NCBI RefSeq assembly: GCF_021033825.1
Contig: NZ_JAIFXZ010000002.1
Coordinates: forward strand, 310,001-374,000
Source of the DNA: Dietzia aurantiaca
Lineage (GTDB): Bacteria; Actinomycetota; Actinomycetes; Mycobacteriales; Mycobacteriaceae
Length of the DNA stretch: 64,000 bases
Reading direction: 5' to 3'
In this document: one piece after another, positions 31,206-41,527 of the stretch
Position numbering within the stretch: the stretch's first letter is position 1
Layout of the letters: each line of letters starts with the position of its first letter
Notes under the pieces: model-generated
What the model was told of the DNA's origin: nothing
Seen by the model: the letters and a program-made list of their open reading frames with translations, nothing else
Databases searched by the model: none
Made by a program: the position numbers and the translations under genes

Positions 31206-31209
<4 letters not shown>
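30442..31209 (-). CDS. Acyl-CoA thioesterase-like (double hotdog) protein
   Basis: A 255-residue TesB-like thioesterase-fold protein that should hydrolyse acyl-CoA; chain-length preference is unknown. Features are WGPELQHGAPPSAILTRAM in the N-terminal hotdog, ISRIAVDLLGPVPLGELRTRARIARPGKRIQLVESEL, and a C-terminal hotdog EWRFLNTDLVTHLHRLPRGEWIGVDAHASIGPDGVGATSGTLYDESG. Its ATG overlaps the stop of the upstream RecB-like gene (ATGA), so the two are cotranscribed although their functions look unrelated. A GAGGAG precedes the start. Confidence 0.82.
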
Positions 31210-33063
<1,854 letters not shown>

Positions 33064-33107
33064 TCGGATAACAGCCTGGCCGGCGCGCCCGCGCCTCACC
33101 GCGGCGA

Positions 33108-33113
33108 TAGGGT
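33108..33113 (+). promoter_or_regulatory. -10 element of the mpa-dop-pup-pafA operon
   Basis: TAGGGT lies 53 bases before GTG 33167; the leader contains GGAGGGCAGG as Shine-Dalgarno region. Confidence 0.35.
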
Positions 33114-33166
33114 GGAGGTGACGACGACGAGGGGTCTCGTCGGCGAACCGGAGGGCAGGTGATCGC

Positions 33167-34867
33167 GTGACCGAGGGACGTTCCCCGGCCGGACAGGGTG
33201 ATGATCGGGTCTCGGTCGACCGGGCGGAGCTGGTGCGGCTGCGCAAGGCGGCCGACGAGTGGGCCCGGTCGGATCGCGAGAAGGCGGTCAAGATCGATGC
33301 CCTCGGCGCCCGCAACGTGCGTCTCGCGGAGCTGCTGAAGGACTCCCGGGACCAGCTCGAGGCCCTCAAGGGCGAGGTCGAGCGGCTCGGCAATCCGCCC
33401 AGCACCTACGGGGTCGTTCTCTCGAAGCCGGTGGACGGCGACACCGTCGAGGTCATGGCCTCCGGCCGCCGCATGTTGCTGACGCTCGCGCCCGGCGTGG
33501 AACCGGCGACGCTCACGGTCGGCACGACGGTCCGCCTCAACGAGGCGCTGACCGTCCTGGAGGCCTCGTCCGCGCTGCCCACCACCGGCGTCACCGCGAT
33601 GTTCCGCGACGTCCTGGCGGACGGGCTGCGTGCCCGGGTCGTCATGGGGAACGACGAGGAACACATCGTGCACCTGGCCGATCACCTCCGGGGCGGCCGG
33701 ACCTCCGACCACCCGGCACCGGTGCGGCCCGGTGACGCGGTCCTGGTGGACCCGAAGGCGGCCGTGGCGTACGAGGTGGTGCCCAAGGCGGAGGTCGACG
33801 AGCTCCTGCTCGAGGAGGTCCCGACCGTGGACTACTCGGACATCGGCGGGCTCGGCCAGCAGATCGAGCAGATCCGCGACGCGATCGAGCTCCCGTTCAT
33901 CCACCACGACCTGTACCGCGAGTTCCATCTCGCGCCGCCCAAGGGCGTGCTGCTCTACGGTCCGCCCGGCTGCGGCAAGACGCTCATCGCCAAGGCTGTG
34001 GCGCATTCGCTGGCCCGGGCCGCGGCGGTGTCGCGGGGCGACGACGTGGACGACGGCCGGTACCCCAACTCGTACTTCCTGTCGATCAAGGGCCCCGAGC
34101 TGCTCAACAAGTACGTGGGCGAGACGGAGCGGCACATCCGCTCGATCTTCGAGCGGGCCCGCGAGAAGGCCACCGAGGGTAATCCGGTGATCGTCTTCTT
34201 CGACGAGATGGACTCGATCTTCCGGACCCGTGGATCGGGCGTCTCCTCGGACATGGAGACCACGATCGTCCCGCAGCTGCTCGCGGAGATCGACGGCGTG
34301 GAGGACCTGCGCAACGTCATCGTGATCGGCGCCTCCAACCGGGAGGACATGATCGACCCGGCCATCCTGCGCCCGGGCCGGCTGGACCTGAAGATCAGGA
34401 TCGACCGCCCGGACCGGGACGCGGCGATCGACATCCTCGGCAAGTACGTCACCACCGATCTGCGCTTCGACCCCGACGACATGGCGGGGGCCGCCGCCGA
34501 CCAACACGTGGCGGCTCTGATCCAGCGCGTCACCGAGCGCCTCTACACCCGTGATGTCTCGACCACGTACGCACACCTGGTGTTCGCCTCCGGCCGCCGC
34601 GCCTCGATGTACCTGGCAGATCTGACGTCGGGGGCCATGCTGCGCAATATCGTGGACCGCGCCAAGAAGCTCGCGATCAAGGACATCGTGCACGGCACCG
34701 GCAAGGGCCTGACCACGGACGACTTCCTGGACGCCGTCGAGGCCGAGTTCGCGGAGAACACCGACCTGCCGGGCACCTCCAACCCGCAGGAATGGGCGCG
34801 CCTGACCGGCGTTCGTGGCGAGCGGGTCGTGGAGGTCACCGTGCCGAACAGGGAAGAGAGCGCATGA
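33167..34867 (+). CDS. mpa: Proteasome-associated AAA+ ATPase Mpa/ARC
   Basis: Hexameric unfoldase that recognises Pup and threads pupylated proteins. The 566 residues are an N-terminal coiled coil (about 15-65, [18 protein letters not shown]), which binds Pup, two OB domains (about 70-210), and one AAA+ domain with Walker A GPPGCGKT (265-272), Walker [13 protein letters not shown] and an SRH-like region. The chain ends in VPNREESA and lacks the C-terminal Gly-Gln-Tyr-Leu-type tail that docks mycobacterial Mpa into the 20S proteasome. With no prcBA in the locus it resembles corynebacterial ARC. The dop ATG overlaps its stop (ATGA). Confidence 0.95.
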   Translation: MTEGRSPAGQGDDRVSVDRAELVRLRKAADEWARSDREKAVKIDALGARNVRLAELLKDSRDQLEALKGEVERLGNPPSTYGVVLSKPVDGDTVEVMASGRRMLLTLAPGVEPATLTVGTTVRLNEALTVLEASSALPTTGVTAMFRDVLADGLRARVVMGNDEEHIVHLADHLRGGRTSDHPAPVRPGDAVLVDPKAAVAYEVVPKAEVDELLLEEVPTVDYSDIGGLGQQIEQIRDAIELPFIHHDLYREFHLAPPKGVLLYGPPGCGKTLIAKAVAHSLARAAAVSRGDDVDDGRYPNSYFLSIKGPELLNKYVGETERHIRSIFERAREKATEGNPVIVFFDEMDSIFRTRGSGVSSDMETTIVPQLLAEIDGVEDLRNVIVIGASNREDMIDPAILRPGRLDLKIRIDRPDRDAAIDILGKYVTTDLRFDPDDMAGAAADQHVAALIQRVTERLYTRDVSTTYAHLVFASGRRASMYLADLTSGAMLRNIVDRAKKLAIKDIVHGTGKGLTTDDFLDAVEAEFAENTDLPGTSNPQEWARLTGVRGERVVEVTVPNREESA

Positions 34868-36372
34868 ACGCGAGTGCCCGCCCGACCGGCCCCGTGCGCG
34901 GCCGAATCATCGGAACCGAGATCGAGTTCGGGATCGTCGCCGTGGGCCAGCCGCTGCTGAGCTCGGTCGTCACCTCGACCCAGGTGATCAAGGCCTACAC
35001 CGACCCCGGTGAGGGCGCGGGCGGCGCCGACGAGGCGCGCTGGGACTACCAGTCCGAGTCGCCGCTCCGGGACGCCCGCGGGTTCGACCTCGGCATCGCC
35101 CGGGCGTACGACCCCAGCGAGTTCGGTGTGACCAACCGGGTGCTCACCAACGGCGCGCGCTTCTACGTCGATCACGCCCACCCCGAGTACTCGGCCCCGG
35201 AGGTCGACTCGCCGCGGGACGCCGTGATCTGGGACAAGGCGGGCGAGGTCATCATGCACCGGGCCGGCGCGGAGTCCTCGGCCACGGAAGACAACGCGCA
35301 GCTCAAGCTCTACAAGAACAACGTGGACGGCAAGGGCGCCTCGTACGGCGCCCACGAGAACTACCTCGTGCGTCGCGACGTGGACTTCGACGCGCTGACC
35401 CTCAGTCTGGCCACCCACCTGCTGTCGCGGCAGGTGTACACCGGCGCGGGCAGGGTGGGCATCGGCCAGGAAGGGCAGACCGCCGGGTTCCAGATCTCCC
35501 AGCGGGCCGACTACATCGAGGTTCTGACCGGGCTCGAGACCACGCTGCGCCGCGGGATCATCAACACCCGCGACGAGCCGCACGCCACCGACGAGACGTG
35601 GCGACGCCTGCACGTCATCATCGGTGACGCCAATATGGCGGAGCTGTCCACCTACCTCAAGATCGGCACCACCTGCCTGGTGCTGGACGCGATCGAGGCC
35701 GGCGTCGACTTCGCGGATCTGCTCCCCGAGGACCCGGTCGAGGCCGTGCACACGATCAGCCACGACCCGGGCCTCACCGCGACGGTGCCGCTCGCCGACG
35801 GCCGTGAGATCACCGCACTGGCGATGCAGCGGGAGATCCTGGCGCGGGTCACCGAGATGGTGGGCGACGGCTCCGGCCGACCAGCGTGGGCTCTCGAGGT
35901 GCTCGCCGAGTGGCGGGAGATCCTCGACGCCCTCGAGGAGAACCCGATGTCGTGCGCGGACCGGCTCGACTGGCCGGCCAAGCTCCGGCTGCTGGAGGGC
36001 TTCCGAACCCGAGACGGCCTGGGCTGGGACCACGCCAGGCTCGCCCTGATCGACTTCCAGTACCACGACATCGATCCCGGGCGTGGCCTCTACAACCGAC
36101 TGGCCGCCAAGGGTGCGATCCGCCGGCTCACCAGTGATGACGAGATCGACGCCGCCATCACGACCCCGCCGGAGACGACGCGGGCCTGGGCCCGCGGACG
36201 CTTCCTGGCCGAACTCGGGGATCGTGTCCACGCCGCCGGATGGGACCACGTCGTCGTCGTCGACACCCGCGGCCGGGAACGGCACGTCGACCTCTCCGAC
36301 CCCTACACCGGCAGCCGGGAGTTCTGCGAGGCCAACCCCGGCTTCCTGGGGCCCGACGGCCCCACCACCTGA
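34864..36372 (+). CDS. dop: Pup deamidase/depupylase
   Basis: Deamidates the C-terminal Gln of Pup to Glu and removes Pup from substrates. The 502-residue carboxylate-amine-ligase fold begins with [12 protein letters not shown] (ATP/Mg Glu), carries the Dop-specific loop (about residues 35-75), and has the catalytic Asp in [16 protein letters not shown] (Asp103 by my count), [20 protein letters not shown] and [26 protein letters not shown]. It lies directly after mpa with a four-base overlap and is followed by pup. It is needed here because Pup ends in Gln. Confidence 0.96.
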   Translation: MNASARPTGPVRGRIIGTEIEFGIVAVGQPLLSSVVTSTQVIKAYTDPGEGAGGADEARWDYQSESPLRDARGFDLGIARAYDPSEFGVTNRVLTNGARFYVDHAHPEYSAPEVDSPRDAVIWDKAGEVIMHRAGAESSATEDNAQLKLYKNNVDGKGASYGAHENYLVRRDVDFDALTLSLATHLLSRQVYTGAGRVGIGQEGQTAGFQISQRADYIEVLTGLETTLRRGIINTRDEPHATDETWRRLHVIIGDANMAELSTYLKIGTTCLVLDAIEAGVDFADLLPEDPVEAVHTISHDPGLTATVPLADGREITALAMQREILARVTEMVGDGSGRPAWALEVLAEWREILDALEENPMSCADRLDWPAKLRLLEGFRTRDGLGWDHARLALIDFQYHDIDPGRGLYNRLAAKGAIRRLTSDDEIDAAITTPPETTRAWARGRFLAELGDRVHAAGWDHVVVVDTRGRERHVDLSDPYTGSREFCEANPGFLGPDGPTT

Positions 36373-36415
36373 TCACCGCCGACAGCAGAGCACCAGTGAA
36401 CAAGGAGCAACCACC

Positions 36416-36592
36416 ATGGCCCAGATCCAGAAGAACGCCGGCGGCCCCGGCGAGGGTGACGACGAGGCCGGCCAGGTCGCCAAGGCCACCGACACCAGCG
36501 CCGCCGACTCGCTGCTCGACGAGATCGACGACATCCTCGAGACCAACGCCGAGGAGTTCGTGAAGTCCTACGTCCAGAAGGGCGGGCAGTAG
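36416..36592 (+). CDS. pup: Prokaryotic ubiquitin-like protein Pup (Gln-ended)
   Basis: A 58-residue, largely disordered protein tag that PafA links to substrate lysines. A Gly/Asp/Glu-rich N-terminal half is followed by the helix that binds the Mpa coiled coil (ADSLLDEIDDILETNAEEF) and the C-terminal tail YVQKGGQ. The terminal Gln means Dop must deamidate it first. ATG 36416 has AAGGAG at good spacing. pafA begins 5 bases after the stop, exactly where prcB-prcA stand in mycobacteria. Confidence 0.97.
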   Translation: MAQIQKNAGGPGEGDDEAGQVAKATDTSAADSLLDEIDDILETNAEEFVKSYVQKGGQ

Positions 36593-36597
36593 ACCCC

Positions 36598-38004
36598 ATG
36601 CTGCGTCGCATCGTCGGGATCGAGACCGAGTTCGGGATCACCAGCGTCGGGGGAGAGGGCGCCCGCTCGCTCGGCGCCGACGAGATCGCGCGCTACCTGT
36701 TCCGCCCCGTCGTGGAGCGCTGGCGTAGCTCGAACGTCTTCCTCGAGAACGGCTCGCGCCTCTACCTGGACGTCGGCTCGCACCCCGAGTACGCCACGGC
36801 CGAATGCGACGGCCTGCGCCAGCTCGTGGCCCACGACCGGGCGGGGGAGCGGATCGTCGACGAGCTCGGACTGTGCGCCGAACAGTCGCTGGCCGCCGAG
36901 GGGATCGATGCGAAGGTCTACCTGTTCAAGAACAACACCGACACGGTGGGCAACTCCTACGGGTGCCACGAGAACTACCTGCTCGACCGCGCCACCCAGG
37001 TGCGCAGCATCGGCACCACACTGCTGCCGTTCCTGGTGAGCCGGCAGCTCTACTGTGGCGCCGGCAAGATCCTGCCCGGCACGCCCCCCGGTGTCGGGCT
37101 CGACCAGACCCCGGGACCGACGTTCTGCTTCTCGCAGCGGGCCGAGCACATGTGGGACGGGGTCTCCTCGGCCACCACCCGGTCCCGGCCGCTGATCAAC
37201 ACCCGCGACGAACCCCACGCGGACTCCACCCGGTTCCGGCGCATGCACGTGATCGTGGGCGATTCCAACATGATCGAGAAGACCACGCTGCTGAAGATCG
37301 CCACCACGCGGCTGGTGTTGGAGATGCTCGAGGCTGGGATCGAGCTGCGTCCCATGGCCGTGGCGCACCCCGTTCGTGCGATCCGCGAGATCAGCCGCGA
37401 CCTGACCGGCACCCGCCCCGTGACCATGACCGACGGCACCACGATGAGCGCTCTGGAGATCCAGCGGGAGTTCCTGGCCGCGGTCCACCGGTACCTGGAC
37501 GCGGGTGGCTGGGAGCGCGACGACCGGGACGTGGTGACCGAGTGCGTCGCCCTGTGGGAGCGCGTACTCGACGCCGTGGAATCGGGTGACCACGATTCGA
37601 TCGCCGCAGACATCGACTGGGCGGCCAAGCTCCGGCTGATCCGGCAGGTCCAGGACAGGACCGGCGTCGACCTCGACCACCCCAGGCTCGCACAGATCGA
37701 CCTGACCTACCACGACATCCGGCCCGGCCGAGGTCTGCACTCCGTCCTGGAGCGGCGCGGTCTGGTCTCCCGGGTGGTGGACGACGCCGAGGTCGAGCAC
37801 GCACGGGCGGTCGCCCCCGAGACGACCCGGGCGGCACTACGTGGTCGATTCATCACCGCCGCGCGCGAGGCCGGGCGGGACCACACCGTGGACTGGGTGC
37901 ACCTCAAGGTCACCGACGGCACCCTGCCGACCGTCGCGCTGACGGACCCGTTCGCCGACGAGGACCCGCGTGTCGACGACCTGATCTCCGCGCTCGGACG
38001 ATAG
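36598..38004 (+). CDS. pafA: Pup--protein ligase
   Basis: Forms the isopeptide bond between the Pup C-terminal glutamate and substrate lysines, using ATP through a phosphoryl-Pup intermediate. The 468-residue protein is a Dop paralogue without the Dop loop: RRIVGIETEFGI, NGSRLYLDVGSHPEYATAECD with the catalytic Asp (Asp58), YLFKNNTDTVGNSYGCHENYL and [26 protein letters not shown]. Its start is 5 bases after pup, so it is cotranscribed and probably translationally coupled. Confidence 0.97.
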   Translation: MLRRIVGIETEFGITSVGGEGARSLGADEIARYLFRPVVERWRSSNVFLENGSRLYLDVGSHPEYATAECDGLRQLVAHDRAGERIVDELGLCAEQSLAAEGIDAKVYLFKNNTDTVGNSYGCHENYLLDRATQVRSIGTTLLPFLVSRQLYCGAGKILPGTPPGVGLDQTPGPTFCFSQRAEHMWDGVSSATTRSRPLINTRDEPHADSTRFRRMHVIVGDSNMIEKTTLLKIATTRLVLEMLEAGIELRPMAVAHPVRAIREISRDLTGTRPVTMTDGTTMSALEIQREFLAAVHRYLDAGGWERDDRDVVTECVALWERVLDAVESGDHDSIAADIDWAAKLRLIRQVQDRTGVDLDHPRLAQIDLTYHDIRPGRGLHSVLERRGLVSRVVDDAEVEHARAVAPETTRAALRGRFITAAREAGRDHTVDWVHLKVTDGTLPTVALTDPFADEDPRVDDLISALGR

Positions 38005-38007
38005 CGT
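38002..38007 (+). promoter_or_regulatory. -10 element of pafBC
   Basis: TAGCGT overlaps the end of pafA and lies 8 bases before GTG 38016, so pafBC may also be transcribed independently as a leaderless mRNA. Confidence 0.4.
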
Positions 38008-38015
38008 TCCTGCAC

Positions 38016-38984
38016 GTGTCCACCTCGAAGTCACAGCGACTGGTCAACCTGGTGATCTGTCTGCGCTCGACCAACGCCTACCTGTCGGCCGACGAGATCC
38101 GGCGGATGGTGCAGGGCTACGACGACTGCGAGAACGAGGCCGCCTACCTGCGCATGTTCGAGCGGGACAAGCGCGAACTCCGCGACGCCGGCGTGCCGCT
38201 CGAGCAGGGGGCGTCGCTGGCCCACGGTTCGCCGGCCGGGTACCGGATCCCGGCTCGTGACTACGAGCTCCCCGAGATCACCCTGACGGCCGAGCAGGCC
38301 GGAGTCCTCGCGGTGGCCGCCGAGGTCTGGCGCGAAGGGGAGCGGTCCGCCCGCGCGGACGGGGCGTTGGCCAAGCTCACGGCCGCGGGCATCGATCCGG
38401 TCCGGGACGTCGGTACGACCGTCTCGGTCGAGGACCCCGCCGAACTGGCCACCGCGGCGGTCGTCGCCGAGGCTGCAGCGGAGGGCGCCGTGGTGACGTT
38501 CTCCCACACCCCCGCGGGGGCCACCGAGTCCAGCGACCGTCGCGTGGAGCCCTGGTGGACCGGTTCACGGCACGGGCACTGGTATCTCGTGGGCCATGAC
38601 CAGGACCGCGGCGAGCCCCGCACGTTCCGGTTGATCCGCATGTCGGACGTTCGTCTCGGCCGCGGCAGGCGCACCGCACCGGTGCCGCCCACCGAGCGCG
38701 TTCTCGAACTGCTCGACGATGCGGTGTCGAGGCTCAACCCCGTCGTGCAGGCCACGGTGTGGGCGGCCGGGGGCCGGGCAGCGGAGCTCCGCGCCATGGC
38801 CCGCGCGGAGACGTCGGCCCATCGCTTCGATCGCAGTGGTACCGATCTCGAGCTGTCCGCACCGTTGGGTGAACTGTCCTCGCTCGTCGCGGCCCAGGGG
38901 GCCGACGCGGTGGCCCTGCGGCCGGCCGAACTCCGCGTCCGCGTGGTGTCGATCCTGACCGCCGCCGAGGAGGCGATCCGATGA
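38016..38984 (+). CDS. pafB: WYL-domain transcription activator PafB
   Basis: Half of the PafBC activator, which drives the RecA-independent mycobacterial DNA-damage response. The 322-residue protein has an N-terminal winged HTH (STSKSQRLVNLVICLRSTNAYLSADEIRRMV), a linker region, and a WYL domain (about 150-235: VEPWWTGSRHGHWYLVGHDQDRGEPRTFRLIRMSDVRL). The canonical WYL-type residues WYLVG are visible. The C-terminal domain follows. It is translationally coupled to pafC (ATGA overlap). Confidence 0.93.
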   Translation: MSTSKSQRLVNLVICLRSTNAYLSADEIRRMVQGYDDCENEAAYLRMFERDKRELRDAGVPLEQGASLAHGSPAGYRIPARDYELPEITLTAEQAGVLAVAAEVWREGERSARADGALAKLTAAGIDPVRDVGTTVSVEDPAELATAAVVAEAAAEGAVVTFSHTPAGATESSDRRVEPWWTGSRHGHWYLVGHDQDRGEPRTFRLIRMSDVRLGRGRRTAPVPPTERVLELLDDAVSRLNPVVQATVWAAGGRAAELRAMARAETSAHRFDRSGTDLELSAPLGELSSLVAAQGADAVALRPAELRVRVVSILTAAEEAIR

Positions 38985-39955
38985 GCACTCGTTCGGTCCC
39001 GCTCGCGACCCTGCTCAGCGTGGTCCCGTACTTCCACAGCCGCGGCGCCGTCCCCGTCTCCGAGGCCGCGCGCGACCTGGGGATGACCGACAAGGCGCTG
39101 CGGTCCGCCCTGTGGCAGCTGTGGTCCTGCGGCCTACCCGGTTACGGGCCCGGCGACCTCATCGACCTCGCCTTCTCCGCGGAGGATCTCGACGACGCCG
39201 AGATGGTGGAGGTGACGTTCACCGCCGGCATCGACCGGCCCGTGCGGCTGACCGCCGCCGAGGCCGTGACCCTGGAGACCGGACTGGCCGTGTTCCTGGA
39301 CCGCCCCGAGGTCGTCGAACAGGCCGCGCTCCGCGATCTGCTGGCCACGTTGCGGACGGCGGCCGGCGCCGAGAGCGCTCGCGCGCCCCAGGGATCCGAC
39401 ACAGGGGATTCCGACGCCGACGTGGTCCGCACCGCCGTCCGCTCGGGTCGCGCACTCCGGTTCGTCTACCACTCCGCCAGCTCGGACAGCTCGACCATCC
39501 GCGTGGTGGACCCGGCCAGGCTGTCGGTCGCGGACGGCCACTCCTACGTCCACGGGATGGACCGTGGCTCGGGCGCGTGGCGCACGTTCCGGACCGACCG
39601 GATGAGCCGGGTGGAGGAGGTGGGCCCGCGCCGCGCGTTGGGACCCGAGCCCCAGGACGACGGCGAGGGTGAGCGCCGCCTGGAGCGGGCGATCGTCCCC
39701 GCGGCCGGTGCCTGGTTCCTCGACGAGTTCGGTTTCCATTCCGTGGCCCGCCGCCCGGACGGCGATCTGGACGTCGAGATCGCCTATTTCGACCGGGCCT
39801 GGCTCGTGCGGTTCCTGCTGGGCCACGCCGACGTGGTGACACCGGCTGATCCCGTGCTCGCGAGGGAGATCGCGGAGCGTGCCACCGCTGGTCTGGCCGT
39901 CTATACCGGAAGTGTGCCGGAACCGACGGAAGAAGAGCCCGCGCCAGGGATGTGA
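38981..39955 (+). CDS. pafC: WYL-domain transcription activator PafC
   Basis: Partner of PafB in the PafBC heterodimer; some relatives are fused into one chain, but here they are separate. The 324 residues start with an HTH (LATLLSVVPYFHSRGAVPVSEAARDLGMTDKALRSAL), continue with a WYL-type domain (LRFVYHSASSDSSTIRVVDPARLSVADGHSYVHGMDRGSGAWRTFRTDRMSRVEEV) and end in the WCX-like domain. The WYL tripeptide itself is degenerate (SYVHG), as in many PafC proteins. It is followed after 108 bases by tatA. Confidence 0.93.
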   Translation: MSTRSVPLATLLSVVPYFHSRGAVPVSEAARDLGMTDKALRSALWQLWSCGLPGYGPGDLIDLAFSAEDLDDAEMVEVTFTAGIDRPVRLTAAEAVTLETGLAVFLDRPEVVEQAALRDLLATLRTAAGAESARAPQGSDTGDSDADVVRTAVRSGRALRFVYHSASSDSSTIRVVDPARLSVADGHSYVHGMDRGSGAWRTFRTDRMSRVEEVGPRRALGPEPQDDGEGERRLERAIVPAAGAWFLDEFGFHSVARRPDGDLDVEIAYFDRAWLVRFLLGHADVVTPADPVLAREIAERATAGLAVYTGSVPEPTEEEPAPGM

Positions 39956-40063
39956 ATTTTCCGTGAACGTGCAGGTCACCGCCGGTAAACGCCGATACCG
40001 CGGTGTCGGCGGTCGCGCGGGGTGCGTTAGCATGGAGACGTTGTCAGACAAACGGAGGTTGAC

Positions 40064-40438
40064 ATGGGTGCGCTGAGCATCTGGCACTGGCTCATCGTTC
40101 TCGCGGTGGTGCTCCTGCTGTTCGGTTCGAAGAAGCTCCCGGACGCCGCGCGCGGTCTCGGGCGTTCGATGCGCATCTTCAAGTCCGAGATGAAGGAGAT
40201 GCAGAACGACGGCTCCCCGGCGGAGACCGACGAGCCCCAGGCCCTCACCCAGGGTCAGCCGAACGCGGCCCAGTACGTGCAGCCGCCGAGCCAGCAGCCG
40301 GCACCGGCCCCGCACTATCAGCAGCCGGTCTCCCAGCCGCAGCCCCACCCTCAGCAGCACCAGACTCCCGCCGCGCCGCAGCAGCCGCAGCAGCACTCGG
40401 ATCCCACCGGTCCGTACCAGGGCGGACAGGGGCAGTAG
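40064..40438 (+). CDS. tatA: Sec-independent translocase subunit TatA, long tail
   Basis: Pore-forming component of the twin-arginine export system. One N-terminal membrane helix ([21 protein letters not shown]) with the FGxKKLP hinge is followed by an amphipathic helix ([19 protein letters not shown]). The remaining 75 residues are a low-complexity tail rich in Gln, Pro and His. At 124 residues it is longer than the typical 80-95. CGGAGG precedes ATG 40064 at good spacing. tatC begins 12 bases downstream, and no tatB lies here. Confidence 0.95.
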   Translation: MGALSIWHWLIVLAVVLLLFGSKKLPDAARGLGRSMRIFKSEMKEMQNDGSPAETDEPQALTQGQPNAAQYVQPPSQQPAPAPHYQQPVSQPQPHPQQHQTPAAPQQPQQHSDPTGPYQGGQGQ

Positions 40439-40450
40439 GTCTCCTCATCG

Positions 40451-41527
40451 ATGACTGATTCCGGGTCCCCGACAACCGGCGCCTCCCCACAGGGGGGCGC
40501 CGGTCGCCTGCTGTCCAAGCGCCGTCGTCGTCGGCGTAACCCTGACGGCACGATGCCGCTCATCGAGCACATCTACGAGCTTCGCACCAGGCTGCTCATC
40601 GCCATGGCGGCGATTGTGGTGTTCATGGGTTTCGGCTTTTGGTGGTACGGCAGTGGCATCGGCGTGATCCCATCACTCGGTGAGATCCTCACCGGCCCGT
40701 ACTGTGACATCCCGCCGGGCGCCCGGCTTCAGCTCGGGGACGGTGACCAGTGCCGCCTCCTGGCCACGGGCCCGTTCGAGCAGTTCATGCTCCGGCTCAA
40801 GGTGTCGGCCACCGCGGGCATCGTGATCTCCAGTCCGGTCTGGCTCTACCAGTTGTGGGCATTCATCACGCCCGGGCTGCACAAGAATGAGAAGCGCTAC
40901 GGCATCGTCTTCACGACCCTCGCCGCCGTGCTGTTCATCGGTGGGGCGGTGCTGGCGTACATCGTGATCGTCCACGCCCTCGAGTTCCTGCTGTCGATCG
41001 GCGACAACGTCCAGACCACAGCACTGTCGGGAACCCAGTACTTCACCTTCCTCATCCAGCTCATCCTCATCTTCGGCGTGAGTTTCGAGATCCCCCTTCT
41101 GCTCGCGATGCTCAACGTGGCCGGGGTGCTCAGCTACGAGATGCTCGCCAAGTCCCGTCGCGGGATCATCATGGGCATCTTCGTGTTCGCCGCCGTCGCC
41201 TCGCCCGGGCAGGACCCGTTCTCGATGCTCGCGCTCGCCGTGGCCGTGTGCATCCTCGTCGAGTTCTCCATCCAGTTCGCCCGCCTGCACGACAAGCGCA
41301 AGAAGAAGGCCCGAGCAGAGTGGCTCGAGGTGGACGACGAATCGGCGTCCCCGATCGAGGCGTCCGGGGGCATCGACTCCTCCGGTGGGATCGGCGCCTC
41401 CGGGCCGCTGGGTCGTCCGGCACCGGTGCGCACCTCCGCTCCCGCCGGCGGCGCCGCCACGCCGCACAACTCCAGCCCGCTCCAGGCGCCCACCGGCGGC
41501 GGGTCACCGTATGACGACATCACCTGA
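40451..41527 (+). CDS. tatC: Twin-arginine translocase subunit TatC
   Basis: Signal-peptide receptor of the Tat system, with six membrane helices in 358 residues. MPLIEHIYELRTRLLIAM carries the conserved Glu for the RR motif, and SATAGIVISSPVWLYQLWAFITPGLHKNEKRY is the family signature. It has a basic N-terminal extension (KRRRRRRNPDG) and a C-terminal tail of about 75 residues rich in Gly/Ser/Pro. Its 3' end overlaps helY by 17 bases in another frame, so the two are coupled. Confidence 0.95.
   Translation: MTDSGSPTTGASPQGGAGRLLSKRRRRRRNPDGTMPLIEHIYELRTRLLIAMAAIVVFMGFGFWWYGSGIGVIPSLGEILTGPYCDIPPGARLQLGDGDQCRLLATGPFEQFMLRLKVSATAGIVISSPVWLYQLWAFITPGLHKNEKRYGIVFTTLAAVLFIGGAVLAYIVIVHALEFLLSIGDNVQTTALSGTQYFTFLIQLILIFGVSFEIPLLLAMLNVAGVLSYEMLAKSRRGIIMGIFVFAAVASPGQDPFSMLALAVAVCILVEFSIQFARLHDKRKKKARAEWLEVDDESASPIEASGGIDSSGGIGASGPLGRPAPVRTSAPAGGAATPHNSSPLQAPTGGGSPYDDIT

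Noticed and set aside
36593-36597. Search for prcB/prcA between pup and pafA
   Set aside because: Only five bases lie there, and no Ntn-hydrolase-type sequence was seen elsewhere in the window.
41385-41510. Upstream extension of helY
   Set aside because: In-frame codons lie inside tatC, with no homology and no start signal; ATG 41511 fits the conserved beginning.
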